DNA of 64,000 bases from JBMNGO01 sp050949885 (GTDB taxonomy: Bacteria > Bacillota > Syntrophomonadia > Syntrophomonadales > Syntrophomonadaceae): NCBI GenBank assembly GCA_050949885.1, contig JBMNGO010000002.1, positions 62,001 through 126,000 on the forward strand, read 5' to 3'. Shown one piece after another: positions 43,526 through 52,879 of this stretch. The notes under the pieces were generated by a model that was not told where the DNA came from, searched no databases, and saw nothing but the letters and a program-made list of their open reading frames with translations. The position numbers and the translations under genes were made by a program. The first letter of the stretch is position 1, and every line of letters starts with the position of its first letter.

Positions 43526-43550
43526 AACTGCTTGGTAATAAGCAGTTTTT
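43526..43550 (+). terminator. Terminator between the convergent helical-protein gene and disA
   Basis: AACTGCTT-GGTAAT-AAGCAGTT (43526-43547) is followed by TTT and AT-rich sequence on the plus strand, 36 bases after the plus gene. It directly follows the disA stop codon on the minus strand, where the downstream T-run is weak, so it may serve both. Confidence 0.75.
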
Positions 43551-44619
43551 ATATCATATACTCCAGCAACAGCTGTTCCTGCATACGCTTGAGCCCGTTT
43601 TTGATCATGGAAGCCCGTGCTTCACCAATCCCCTCTACCTCATCCAGTTCTTCCAAACTAGCCCTTAAAATATTGGGAAATAAGCCAAACCGCTTTACCA
43701 GATTGTCAATTACCCCTTGCGGTATCCGGGGCAGCTTGTTCAGCATCCTGAACCCCCGGGGTGAAACCTGCTGATGAACAAAGAGGCTGCTGCTACCCAA
43801 AGATAAGATTTTGGCAATCACACCGGCATCGATGCTTTCTTCATAAAATGCTCTCATCATTTCATTCAAGAGTTCTTTAGGAGATTTGTTTTCGGTATGG
43901 GAATAATCCTGCACAATCAGTAAAGCCTCTTCTTCCACATTAGAGATCATTTCATCCAGCTGCATTTTTACCAATCGGCCTTCAATGCCTAGTTCAGCAA
44001 TATAGTTTTCTATTTCCTGAGCAACGTTTAATACCTTTATGCTTCTGTTAAGCACTTCACAAACTTCGGCACCGGTCACTAAATTCTCAAACTCCAGGCT
44101 GCCTAATCTTTGAAGTTCCCTGGTAAGAACAATTTTATATTTTTCTAGGGTCTGTAAGGCCTGGTTGGCCTTAACTAAAATGGTGGCCAAATCCCGGAGC
44201 CGGAATACTATCTCTCCCTGGTAAAGAGTAATAACCCGCCGGCGCTGGGAAATAGCAATCACCAGGGCTCCCGTTTGCCTGGCCACCCGTTGCGCTATTC
44301 GGTGTCTGATTCCTGTTTCATCAGAGTATATCAAGGGATCTGGATCTAGTTGGGCATTAGCTATCAAAATCCTGGAAACATCGCTATTGGTAATTATTGC
44401 TCCGTCCATTTTGGCCAGTTCATACAGCCTGGAAGGTGAAAAATAACAATCAATTTTAAATCCTCCGCTTACAATATTCATAAGATCCGGTGAATCACCG
44501 ACTACCAGTAATCCACCCGTATTAGCCTGCAGAATATTATCTAACCCTACTCGCAAGAGAGTCCCGGGAGCAACCATTTGCAGACTTTTCCTGAATTTCC
44601 CTTCATAAATACCATCCAC
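43549..44619 (-). CDS. disA: DNA integrity scanning diadenylate cyclase DisA
   Basis: Makes c-di-AMP from two ATP and pauses at branched DNA. The DAC domain holds the catalytic DGA (72-74, AKMDGAIITN) and RHR (105-107, ETGIRHRIAQR) motifs; a helical spine and a C-terminal helix-hairpin-helix (about 300-350, LEELDEVEGIGEARA) bind DNA. The start is GTG 44619, immediately after the radA stop, with GGAGG nine bases upstream. It forms a pair with radA, whose product modulates DisA in Bacillus. A possible c-di-AMP receptor lies at 5452-5754. Confidence 0.97.
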   Translation of the reverse strand: MDGIYEGKFRKSLQMVAPGTLLRVGLDNILQANTGGLLVVGDSPDLMNIVSGGFKIDCYFSPSRLYELAKMDGAIITNSDVSRILIANAQLDPDPLIYSDETGIRHRIAQRVARQTGALVIAISQRRRVITLYQGEIVFRLRDLATILVKANQALQTLEKYKIVLTRELQRLGSLEFENLVTGAEVCEVLNRSIKVLNVAQEIENYIAELGIEGRLVKMQLDEMISNVEEEALLIVQDYSHTENKSPKELLNEMMRAFYEESIDAGVIAKILSLGSSSLFVHQQVSPRGFRMLNKLPRIPQGVIDNLVKRFGLFPNILRASLEELDEVEGIGEARASMIKNGLKRMQEQLLLEYMI

Positions 44620-45972
44620 TTACACATTCCTCCATAATAATTGTATCCAGTGGCTCAAGTTGTTAACTCCTATTATATTAAGATTTTCCTCCTGGGGTGT
44701 CCCTCTGGGTTGAAACTCGGCCAGAAAAACTGTATTAAAACCCATTTTCCTGATCTCCTTTAAGCGGGCCGGTAAAGCCGGTACGGGTCTGATCTGGCCC
44801 GATAGACTCAATTCACCGATAAATACTGCATCCGCGGGGAGGGGCCGATCCAGGTAGCTTGAAGCAACTGCTGCAGCAATGGCCAGGTCTGTTGAAGGAT
44901 CGCGAACAAAAAGTCCTCCAGTGACTTTAACGAAAACATCATAATTAGAAAAATTATACCCTAATCTCTTTTCTAAAACAGCTATTATTAGGGCCAGGCG
45001 GTTTTGGTCAATGCCTGAAGCCATACGGCGCGGATACCCGTGCCCCGCTGGAGCTGCCAGAGCCTGCACCTCAAACAAAATAGGCCGACTTCCCTCCAAG
45101 CTGACTGCAATAGCAGTACCACTAGCCTTTTCCCCATCAGAACTCAAGAATAAGCCCGAAGGATCTTTAACCTCCAGCAATCCCTGCCCTGTCATTTCCA
45201 GCAGAGCAATCTCTTCTGTTGAGCCAAAACGGTTTTTTACACTTCTCAACAGGCGGTAAGAATGATTCATCTCCCCCGAAAAATAGACAACTACATCGAC
45301 CATATGCTCCAGAACTTTGGGCCCAGCCAAGGCGCCATCCTTGGTAACATGCCCCACTAAAAAGAAGGGGATATCTCTTTTTTTGGCTAATTCAACTATT
45401 TTGGCAGTGCATTCCCGCAATTGAGATATACTCCCGGGTACGGAGGAAATAGCTTCCGTGTACACCGCTTGGATGGAATCTACTATGACCAGGCAGGGAT
45501 TAATCTCATCCATATAGCCTGCCAAACAATCCACATTCTGTTCGCCCACCAAGAAAATACTCGAGTTGTTAATTCCCAGCCTTTCCGAACGCAATCTAAT
45601 CTGCTTAATGGATTCTTCACCGGAAAGATACAATACCCGCTTTAAGCCTCTGCCAACACAGTTAGCCACCTGCAAAAGCAAGGTAGACTTGCCGATTCCA
45701 GGATCTCCCCCTATCAACACAACAGCTCCCGGCACCACGCCCTTACCCAATACCCGATCCAGCTCACCGATACCGGTACTAATCCTTAAGGTTTCTTCAC
45801 TGGTAATAGCATCCATGGATACAGGAACCGCGCTTTCACGGCTGGTACCGGCCTTGAGAGGGGCTTCCTCTATCAAGGAATTCCAGGAACCGCAACCGGG
45901 GCATTTCCCCAGCCACTTGACTGATTGATGCCCGCATTGATTACAGGTATAACTAAGGATAGTTTTTCCCAT
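44620..45972 (-). CDS. radA: DNA repair protein RadA
   Basis: A RecA-like ATPase that helps branch migration in recombination. The N-terminal zinc finger CNQCG...CPGCGSWN, Walker A GGDPGIGKSTLLLQV (about residue 92), the RadA-specific KNRFG (VKNRFGSTEE) and a C-terminal Lon-like domain (about 300-450) are present. ATG 45972 follows AAGGGGAA. It is separated from clpC by a terminator, so radA-disA probably has its own transcription as well. Confidence 0.97.
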   Translation of the reverse strand: MGKTILSYTCNQCGHQSVKWLGKCPGCGSWNSLIEEAPLKAGTSRESAVPVSMDAITSEETLRISTGIGELDRVLGKGVVPGAVVLIGGDPGIGKSTLLLQVANCVGRGLKRVLYLSGEESIKQIRLRSERLGINNSSIFLVGEQNVDCLAGYMDEINPCLVIVDSIQAVYTEAISSVPGSISQLRECTAKIVELAKKRDIPFFLVGHVTKDGALAGPKVLEHMVDVVVYFSGEMNHSYRLLRSVKNRFGSTEEIALLEMTGQGLLEVKDPSGLFLSSDGEKASGTAIAVSLEGSRPILFEVQALAAPAGHGYPRRMASGIDQNRLALIIAVLEKRLGYNFSNYDVFVKVTGGLFVRDPSTDLAIAAAVASSYLDRPLPADAVFIGELSLSGQIRPVPALPARLKEIRKMGFNTVFLAEFQPRGTPQEENLNIIGVNNLSHWIQLLWRNV

Positions 45973-46046
45973 AATATTCCCCTTAATTTGTTATTTACTA
46001 CCTAGTTTAGAATAGATAGGCTGCAAATTAAACCATTAAGTTTTTT

Positions 46047-46083
46047 AATAACAAAAGGGAAGGGGTTTTGCCCTTTCCCTTTT
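46047..46083 (-). terminator. Terminator after the ctsR-mcsA-mcsB-clpC operon
   Basis: On the minus strand AAAAGGGAAAGGG pairs with CCCCTTCCCTTTT (stem arms 46071-46083 and 46053-46065) with a CAAAA-type loop, followed by GTTATTAAAA. It lies 25 bases after the clpC stop. Confidence 0.8.
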
Positions 46084-46107
46084 ATCTCGCCCAACTCAAC
46101 TAATATT

Positions 46108-48606
46108 TTAGATTTCGCCGGCCCCAGGTTTTATTACTATTTGACCTTCATCTTGATCTATCATTATTTTGTCCCCAGGGACTATGGACTTCTTCAATAT
46201 CTCTTCCGAAATAAGATCTTCTACCATCTTTTGAATGGCCCGCTTCAGGGGTCTGGCCCCAAACACAGGATCATAACCTTCCTTTAGGATCAGTTCTTTG
46301 GCTTTTTCGCTCACTTCAACCTGGATTCCATTCTCCTGGACTCTTTTTATCAGATCTTCCAAAAGCAGATCCACAATTTGTGAAAGCTCATTTTCCGTTA
46401 AGTTCTGGAATACAATGATTTCATCAACCCGGTTGATGAATTCGGGCCTAAAAGTACTTTTGAGCTGTTCCATTACACGGTTTTTCATACGATTATAATT
46501 CTCCGTCTCATCGGCCTGGCTTGTAAAACCCACCCTATTACTGTTTCTTATGGATTCAGCTCCCACATTGGATGTCATAATAACCAGGGTATTGCGGAAA
46601 TCTACAGTCCGCCCTTGCCCATCCGTCAGCCTGCCATCCTCCAAAACCTGCAGTAGAATATTGAACACATCAGGGTGCGCTTTTTCTACTTCATCCAGCA
46701 GGATAACCGAGTAAGGCTTGGTTCTCACCTTGTCAGTAAGCTGACCGCCTTCGTCATATCCTACATAACCCGGAGGAGAACCAATCATACGTGATACAGC
46801 ATGCTTTTCCATATACTCTGACATATCCAGCCTGATTATAGCATCCTCACTGCCAAACATAGCCTCCGCCAGCGCCCTGGCTAGTTCAGTTTTTCCTACT
46901 CCGGTAGGCCCCAGGAAGATAAAGGATCCAATGGGCCGCTTAGGATTTTTCAGTCCGGCTCGGGCTCTCCGGACTGCTCGGGCTACTGCTTTGACTGCTT
47001 CCTCCTGCCCAATCAATCTCTTATGCAGGACTTCTTCAAGGTTGACCAGCTTTTCGCTCTCTTCAACCTCCATTTTGCTAACCGGAATGCCCGTCCAATC
47101 TGACACTATACTGGATATGTCTTCCTCAGATACTGCCTGGACCTGCCGGTTGCGCATATTTACCCATTCTCGCCGCTCCCTTTCAATCTCATCTTTGAGT
47201 TTTTGTTCTTCATCCCTAATTTGGGCGGCTTTTTCATATTCCTGAGCATTTATAGCTTCTTCTTTTTCCTTTATTACTTCTTCCAGGCGCTGCTCTTTTT
47301 TCTTTAATTCTTCTGGCACCACATAGTTGGACAATCGGGCCCGGGATGATGCCTCATCAATCAGATCTATAGCCTTGTCCGGCAGGAACCGGTCGCTAAT
47401 GTACCGGGCTGACAGACGGGCAGCAGCCCTTATAGCTTCATCACTTATTTTTACCCCGTGGTGAGCCTCGTAACGGTCTCTGAGCCCTTTAAGAATCTCA
47501 ATACTCTCCTCTATAGAAGGCTCATCAACTATTATAGGCTGGAAACGCCGCTCCAGTGCTACATCTTTTTCCACATGCTTACGATATTCATTAAGAGTGG
47601 TAGCACCTACACACTGGAACTCTCCCCTGGCAAGTGACGGCTTTAGAATATTGGCGGCATCAATTGCTCCTTCAGCGGCTCCTGCACCAACAATAGTGTG
47701 TAATTCATCAATAAAAACAATCACATCTTTGGCTGATTTTATCTCATTAACGATCTTAGTCAAGCGGTCCTCAAACTCTCCACGGTATTTGGTTCCTGCA
47801 ATCATGGAGGAAAGGTCCAAGGCCACTACTCTTTTATTGCTCAATATTTCCGGAACCCTGTTCTCCACTATTCTCTGGGCCAATCCTTCCACAATAGCAG
47901 TCTTCCCTACACCGGGATCACCAATCAACACTGGATTATTTTTTCTTCTGCGAGATAAAACCTGAATAACTCTTTCTATTTCTTTATCCCGTCCAATTAC
48001 CGGGTCCAGCTGCCCTTCAGCAGCCTGCTGGGTTAAATCAATACTGAAGGCATCCAGTGTCGGTGTCTTGCTCTTGGCCTTTCTCTTAGTCTGTACAGAA
48101 GGCTGGTGATGACTTGGTGCGGGTTCCTGAAAGTTGCTGAAATTCATAATATTCTGGGACCCTTCCCCTCCTAGGAGCATCATTACCTGTTCCCTTACCG
48201 CTTCAAGCCTTATTCCCATGGACATGAGAACCTGCCCGGCTACTCCTTCCTCTTCTCTAAGAATGGCCAGTAAAAGGTGCTCAGTGCCGACATAATTCAC
48301 TCCCTGCAAGCGAGCCTCATCAAAGGCCAAATTAAAGACTTTTTTGGCTCTAGGTGTAATAGGAAGATCTCCAGCGGGTTTTTCCACTCCCCTAGCATTT
48401 TCACCAATTACCTTATTTACTTCCTCGCGCACCTTATTTAAATCCACTCCCATGCTCAACAGAGCTCTGGCACCAACTCCTTCCCCCTCTCTGAGTAATC
48501 CGAGCAGCAAATGTTCGGTCCCAATAGCGGGATGATTGAGCTGACGGGCTTCTTCCTGAGCATGTATAACTGCATTTTTAGCTCTCTGGGTGAAATGTCT
48601 AAACAT
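46108..48606 (-). CDS. clpC: ATP-dependent Clp protease ATP-binding subunit ClpC
   Basis: AAA+ unfoldase that feeds proteins marked by phospho-arginine to ClpP. The 832 residues include the two N-terminal Clp repeats (1-150), AAA-1 with GDPGVGKTAIVEGL, the ClpC-type middle segment with a UVR motif (NAQEYEKAAQIRDEEQKL), and AAA-2 with GPTGVGKTELARAL. The ATG follows TAAGGAGG. It is the last gene of the CtsR-controlled operon, 28 bases after mcsB. Confidence 0.98.
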   Translation of the reverse strand: MFRHFTQRAKNAVIHAQEEARQLNHPAIGTEHLLLGLLREGEGVGARALLSMGVDLNKVREEVNKVIGENARGVEKPAGDLPITPRAKKVFNLAFDEARLQGVNYVGTEHLLLAILREEEGVAGQVLMSMGIRLEAVREQVMMLLGGEGSQNIMNFSNFQEPAPSHHQPSVQTKRKAKSKTPTLDAFSIDLTQQAAEGQLDPVIGRDKEIERVIQVLSRRRKNNPVLIGDPGVGKTAIVEGLAQRIVENRVPEILSNKRVVALDLSSMIAGTKYRGEFEDRLTKIVNEIKSAKDVIVFIDELHTIVGAGAAEGAIDAANILKPSLARGEFQCVGATTLNEYRKHVEKDVALERRFQPIIVDEPSIEESIEILKGLRDRYEAHHGVKISDEAIRAAARLSARYISDRFLPDKAIDLIDEASSRARLSNYVVPEELKKKEQRLEEVIKEKEEAINAQEYEKAAQIRDEEQKLKDEIERERREWVNMRNRQVQAVSEEDISSIVSDWTGIPVSKMEVEESEKLVNLEEVLHKRLIGQEEAVKAVARAVRRARAGLKNPKRPIGSFIFLGPTGVGKTELARALAEAMFGSEDAIIRLDMSEYMEKHAVSRMIGSPPGYVGYDEGGQLTDKVRTKPYSVILLDEVEKAHPDVFNILLQVLEDGRLTDGQGRTVDFRNTLVIMTSNVGAESIRNSNRVGFTSQADETENYNRMKNRVMEQLKSTFRPEFINRVDEIIVFQNLTENELSQIVDLLLEDLIKRVQENGIQVEVSEKAKELILKEGYDPVFGARPLKRAIQKMVEDLISEEILKKSIVPGDKIMIDQDEGQIVIKPGAGEI

Positions 48607-48634
48607 TTTTAATACCTCCTTAACAAAAGTTTAT

Positions 48635-49699
48635 TTAAATTATCAGTTTTTCCTTAACAACCTCTGCTCTTTTTACGTCCCGCAAAAATGCATCCATCTC
48701 CTTTCCAGCTTTCTTCTGCAGATGGGCGGGACTGATAGCCACCATTAATTCATTGAGGGCAAAGGGTTTCAAACCTTTTAAAATTCCCATATCTACTCCC
48801 AAACGGACATCGGATAAGAGGGCTATGGCTTCCTGGGAGCTTATCACTACAGCGTTGCTAAGTATTCCATAAGCCCTGTGAATGCGGTCTTCCAGATTAT
48901 ATTTCATCTCATTTGCCAGTTTTTTCCTCAGATTCCGTTCCTGCTCAATTATCTGAGTAGTAATAGTATTTAGATTGCTTATTATATCAGCTTCAGTCTG
49001 ACCCAGGGTTATCTGATTGGATAATTGGAACAGGTTCCCGATAAATTGAGTTCCCTCCCCGTAAAGACCCCTCACTGTCATACCCAGATGACCGATATTT
49101 TGGAAAATTTGTCCGGTTTGCCCGGCAATGGCAATAGCCGGCAGATGCAGCATAACTGACGCCCGCATGCCAGTCCCTACATTAGTAGGACAGGAAGTCA
49201 AATAACCTCTTCGCTCATCAAAGGCGAAGTCCAGACTTTTTTCCAGGTCGTCATCAACTATCTGAGCTTTCTCATTGCATTCTTCCAACTGCAGACCGGG
49301 AAGAAAACACTGTATCCTCAGATGATCTTCCTCGTTTATCATTATTGCCAGGGACCCATCCTGGTTTACCAAGAGCCCCCGGTAAGGCAAACTCTCTTTG
49401 GCATGATCGGGGCTTATCAGATGCTTTTCCACCAAAATTTGCCGGTCCATGTGGGAAATTTGATCAAAGGTGATTAGATCTAAACCTTTGACTATACTTG
49501 TTTTGGCATTTTTCCACGCTTTAGAAATTTCATTCATACATTTCCCACCGTTATCATTGTTCAGTAGGTGCGGAAAAGGAATTTTGTGCAGGTTCCGGGC
49601 TAATCTGATACGGCTGCTGATGACAATATCAGAATCCGGTCCTTTGTCAGCATCCATCCAGCGCACATAATAGCTATTTAATAAATCACTGGCCTTCAT
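48635..49699 (-). CDS. mcsB: Protein-arginine kinase McsB
   Basis: Phosphorylates arginines on misfolded proteins and on CtsR, tagging them for ClpCP. It has the guanido-kinase fold: SSRIRLARNLHKIPFP at the nucleotide and substrate site, the CPTNVGTGMRASVMLHLP loop with the catalytic Cys, and the C-terminal RDVKRAEV segment that resembles the allosteric RDxxRA site. 354 residues is normal. It follows mcsA by 15 bases; McsA is its activator. Confidence 0.97.
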   Translation of the reverse strand: MKASDLLNSYYVRWMDADKGPDSDIVISSRIRLARNLHKIPFPHLLNNDNGGKCMNEISKAWKNAKTSIVKGLDLITFDQISHMDRQILVEKHLISPDHAKESLPYRGLLVNQDGSLAIMINEEDHLRIQCFLPGLQLEECNEKAQIVDDDLEKSLDFAFDERRGYLTSCPTNVGTGMRASVMLHLPAIAIAGQTGQIFQNIGHLGMTVRGLYGEGTQFIGNLFQLSNQITLGQTEADIISNLNTITTQIIEQERNLRKKLANEMKYNLEDRIHRAYGILSNAVVISSQEAIALLSDVRLGVDMGILKGLKPFALNELMVAISPAHLQKKAGKEMDAFLRDVKRAEVVKEKLII

Positions 49700-49714
49700 A
49701 CCTTATCCCCCCTT

Positions 49715-50221
49715 CTAATTTGCCTTTTTTTCTAATTCTTTGATTTTATCCCTAATCTCAGCAGCTTTTTCGTAATTTTCTGCTGCTACCGCCTGCTGCA
49801 ATTGCGCCTTGAGGTTGTCCAGTTGCCTTTTCAGCAGAACCTCAGATCCTCCCCGGGAAGGAATTTTACCTATATGACGGCTATTCCCGTGAATCCTTCT
49901 CAAGGATGGTTCAAGTTCCCCTTCAAAGGAAATATAACACTCACTACAACCCAGTTTACCCGTTTGCCTAATACCAGCCAGGCTCATACCACAATTGGAA
50001 CAGATCATTTCGGGAGAAATCGTTTTAGTTCCTTGCAGAAGGTTAGTGCCAAAGAAACTGCCTAGCAAATTGGAAATGGAAAACTTGTTATCCAGATCGA
50101 AAACAAAAGCGCCTTTTTTGGCTGCACATTCCTGGCACAGGTGCATTTCCACCTTGCTTCCATTGATCATCTGCGTAAAATGGACTGTCGCAGGTCTCTG
50201 TTGACAATTTTCGCAATTCAT
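49715..50221 (-). CDS. mcsA: McsA, activator of protein-arginine kinase
   Basis: The 168 residues contain two zinc-binding Cys pairs (CENCQQRPA...CQECAAKKG and CSNCGMSL...CSECYISF) and a C-terminal UVR motif (ENYEKAAEIRDKIKEL). McsA senses heat and oxidation through its zinc sites and switches on McsB. Position between ctsR and mcsB confirms the call. Confidence 0.96.
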   Translation of the reverse strand: MNCENCQQRPATVHFTQMINGSKVEMHLCQECAAKKGAFVFDLDNKFSISNLLGSFFGTNLLQGTKTISPEMICSNCGMSLAGIRQTGKLGCSECYISFEGELEPSLRRIHGNSRHIGKIPSRGGSEVLLKRQLDNLKAQLQQAVAAENYEKAAEIRDKIKELEKKAN

Positions 50222-50244
50222 TTTTATTCCCCCTTTTTTGCATG

Positions 50245-50673
50245 TTAATGGTTTCTGTAAAAATAACTTATCAGGGCGTCTCTGACCGACTTGAGAATCT
50301 CCTCTTGTTGGTCCGATGATAGATTTCGAGATGTGTGGCTAATCAAGAAATGCAACATCTCCTTTTCTCTCCGGCTGATCTCATTGGTGGAAAACAGTCG
50401 GTCAAGCAACTCCAGCAGTTCATTGTACGCGATCTTTTCGACATCCAGATTAAGTTGGGTAATCTTTACAAAGCCTTTGCCCCCGCGTCGGCTCTCGGTA
50501 ATGAAACCTTTATCTTCATTAAACCGAGTATTTATTACATAGGTAATTTGAGAAGGTACACAGGAGAAAGTTTCTGCGAGTTCTGCCCTTTGAATTTCAA
50601 TTGTATTTTGTTCACTTCTTGCAATGAGAACTTTTATATACTGTTCTATCCTGTCTGCGAGACTCTTTTTCAT
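50245..50673 (-). CDS. ctsR: Class III stress-gene repressor CtsR
   Basis: A dimeric winged-helix repressor that represses clp genes until heat or McsB inactivates it. The 142 residues carry the DNA-binding region VPSQITYVINTRF and the Gly-rich wing ESRRGGKGFVKI (about 58-70), with the thermosensing glycines, followed by a C-terminal helical domain. The ATG follows GAGGGGG. Two CtsR boxes lie directly upstream, indicating autoregulation of the whole operon. Confidence 0.97.
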   Translation of the reverse strand: MKKSLADRIEQYIKVLIARSEQNTIEIQRAELAETFSCVPSQITYVINTRFNEDKGFITESRRGGKGFVKITQLNLDVEKIAYNELLELLDRLFSTNEISRREKEMLHFLISHTSRNLSSDQQEEILKSVRDALISYFYRNH

Positions 50674-50688
50674 GTTGCCCCCTCTTTT

Positions 50689-50705
50689 TTTGACCTTCTT
50701 TGACC
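50689..50705 (-). promoter_or_regulatory. CtsR operator, proximal
   Basis: On the minus strand GGTCAAA-GAA-GGTCAAA is a perfect match to the CtsR direct-repeat box (RGTCAAA-NAN-RGTCAAA). It lies 16 bases before the ctsR start, just downstream of a TATAAT (50725-50730). Confidence 0.95.
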
Positions 50706-50781
50706 TTAATCATATTGTATCAGCATTATAGTCAACAGTAAACCCCTATATTTAAATATTAACAGGAATTATCAGTCTCTC

Positions 50782-50798
50782 TTTGACTATCTTTAACT
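50782..50798 (-). promoter_or_regulatory. Second, slightly degenerate CtsR box
   Basis: On the minus strand AGTTAAA-GAT-AGTCAAA matches the CtsR consensus with one mismatch (T for C in the first heptamer) and the correct three-base spacer. It lies 93 bases upstream of the proximal box, so looping or cooperative binding is possible. Confidence 0.65.
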
Positions 50799-50912
50799 AA
50801 ATTTCTTGTTTTTATTATGACCATAATTACTTACATGTATTTGCCCTGCTGTTGCTTAAATGGAGAAAATAGGAAAGGAATTAGGAAAGATAAAGATATT
50901 ATTAATTATCTC

Positions 50913-51656
50913 TTATTTGTTCAGGTATTTGTGTTTTAATACCAGAAGAACGAAAGCAGGAAGAACTAGCTGGCGTTTAAACCGCCCAGGGTCGTCTATT
51001 AATCGATAAAGCCATTCCAGGTTATGCTTAATAAAAAATTGGGGAGCTCTTTTTTTGTTGCCTGATATGACATCCAGGCTGCCGCCGATACCAATAGAGA
51101 CCGTTGCTCCTAATTTATCCTGGTTTTTTGCAATCCATAATTCCTGTTTGGGAAAACCCAAAGCCACAAAAATAATATCAGGCTGACTTTGACGAATTTT
51201 TTCTATTATTTCAGGCTCTTCCCTAGCAGAAAAATATCCATCAATAGTACCACCGATAATTAATCCAGGAAATTGCTCCTGAAGTTTTTTTCCTGCCCTT
51301 TCGGCTACCCCTGGCTGAGCACCTAGCAGGAATATTTTCCATTGGTGGCTGGCGGCTTCTTGGCAAAGACTTAATAAAAGGTCAATACCAGTCACTCTCT
51401 CCGTGATACGGGCTCCAAATTGGCGGGCTGCCCATACTACACCAATGCCGTCTGGAACAATTAATGGGGCTTGGTTAATAATGCTTTTTAGTTCCGGATT
51501 ATGCCAGGCTTGATATACCATTTCGGCATTAAGGGTTACAACTTGCAATTGCTGCCGGTTCATTATTGATTGCTTAATTTTCTCGGTAGCCTGGCGCATA
51601 TCAATTAAATCCAGATTGAATCCTAAGATTTTTGTTCTACTTTGACTATTTTTCAA
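50913..51656 (-). CDS. WecG/TagA/CpsF family glycosyltransferase
   Basis: Family members add N-acetylmannosamine to GlcNAc-diphosphoundecaprenol, an early step of wall teichoic acid or related polymer synthesis, at the inner face of the membrane. Visible marks are TLNAEMVYQAWHNPEL, VPDGIGVVWAAR (conserved Asp), FLLGAQPGVAERAG, VALGFPKQELWI and the C-terminal NLEWLYRLIDDPGRF. 247 residues is typical. The start is TTG 51656 with AAGGAGAT five bases upstream. It follows mbl by 15 bases, linking it to envelope shape and growth. Confidence 0.93.
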   Translation of the reverse strand: MKNSQSRTKILGFNLDLIDMRQATEKIKQSIMNRQQLQVVTLNAEMVYQAWHNPELKSIINQAPLIVPDGIGVVWAARQFGARITERVTGIDLLLSLCQEAASHQWKIFLLGAQPGVAERAGKKLQEQFPGLIIGGTIDGYFSAREEPEIIEKIRQSQPDIIFVALGFPKQELWIAKNQDKLGATVSIGIGGSLDVISGNKKRAPQFFIKHNLEWLYRLIDDPGRFKRQLVLPAFVLLVLKHKYLNK

Positions 51657-51670
51657 CGGTTATCTCCTTA

Positions 51671-52726
51671 TTATTTAAAGGAACAGTTTACGGCCCGGTT
51701 TTTGAAGAATCCTCTGACAATACTGCTTTTGTTTACCATAAGTTTGTCCATTTGCTGCAAAGCAAAACCCGTTCCTTTAGCCACGCAGCTAATCGGGTCA
51801 TCCGCTATATGAACGGGTAGGTTGGTTTCATGGGTTATCAACATATCCAGTCCATTGAGCAAGGCTCCACCACCTGTCATTATTATTCCATTGTTGATAA
51901 TATCCGCAGAAAGTTCCGGTGGTGTTATTTCCAATATTTTCTTAACTCCATCAATAAATAATTCCACAGGTTCTTGGAGGGCTTTCCAGCAGTCTTGTGA
52001 CCTAATCGTTACAATTTTAGGAAGTCCGGTCAGAAGGTCACGTCCTTTTATCTCGATTTGATTATTACGGTTTTGGTCAGTGATCCAAGCAGTCCCCACC
52101 CTGATTTTTATATCCTCTGCAGTTCTTTCTCCTATCATTAGATTGAATTCCTTACGAATATATCGTACGATGGCCTCATCGAACTTGTCCCCTCCAACTC
52201 TAAGAGAAGTATTACAAACCATTCCACCCAATGACAGAACTGCAATATCAGTTGTTCCGCCACCGACATCAACAACCATATGACCGGTAGGACCTGAGAT
52301 ATCTATGCCGGCTCCCTGAGCAGCCGCCAGCGGTTCTTCAATAATAAATACCTGTCTGGCTCCGGCTATAAGGGTAGCTTCCTTTACCGCCCTTTGCTCC
52401 ACATCTGTTGCACCGGTAGGAATACATACAATAACCCGAGGTTTAATTAGCAGCCTCTTGCCCATTACCTTTTTCAAGAAATAACTGAGCATTCTGGCGG
52501 TGGTGTCATAATCGGCAATTACACCATCCTTTAACGGTCGAATAGCAGCAATGTTTCCCGGGGTTTTGCCCAGCATTTGCCTTGCTTCATCCCCAACGGC
52601 TATTATTCTGTCTGTAGTTGTATCAATAGCGACTACCGAAGGCTCATTCAGCACAATCCCTTTATCCCTGACAAAAACTAATACACTAGCAGTTCCAAGG
52701 TCAATTCCTATGTCCTCTCCAAACAT
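51671..52726 (-). CDS. mbl: MreB-like actin homologue, Mbl type
   Basis: Membrane-associated cytoskeletal ATPase guiding lateral wall synthesis. Actin-fold phosphate loops DIGIDLGTASVLVFV (1-20) and VDVGGGTTDIAVLSLGG, and the adenosine motif IIMTGGGALLNGLD are present. The order spoIIID-mbl matches Bacillus, which favours Mbl over MreB or MreBH, although sequence alone does not settle this. The ATG at 52726 follows GGGAGG by eight bases and starts MFGEDIGIDLG; the TTG at 52732 is less likely. Confidence 0.94.
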   Translation of the reverse strand: MFGEDIGIDLGTASVLVFVRDKGIVLNEPSVVAIDTTTDRIIAVGDEARQMLGKTPGNIAAIRPLKDGVIADYDTTARMLSYFLKKVMGKRLLIKPRVIVCIPTGATDVEQRAVKEATLIAGARQVFIIEEPLAAAQGAGIDISGPTGHMVVDVGGGTTDIAVLSLGGMVCNTSLRVGGDKFDEAIVRYIRKEFNLMIGERTAEDIKIRVGTAWITDQNRNNQIEIKGRDLLTGLPKIVTIRSQDCWKALQEPVELFIDGVKKILEITPPELSADIINNGIIMTGGGALLNGLDMLITHETNLPVHIADDPISCVAKGTGFALQQMDKLMVNKSSIVRGFFKNRAVNCSFK

Positions 52727-52879
52727 CAGCAAAGCCTCCCAAGAAAAATCATTATAGATAATTTTACCTTTTATTTCATGTAAATTCTATTTAGTCTTCG
52801 TCGCCAAAATTCCTCTAAAATTTGCAAAAATATACCGCCACCTCCTGCTCTTTTTTGGGTAAGCCGGGGTAACGGTATT

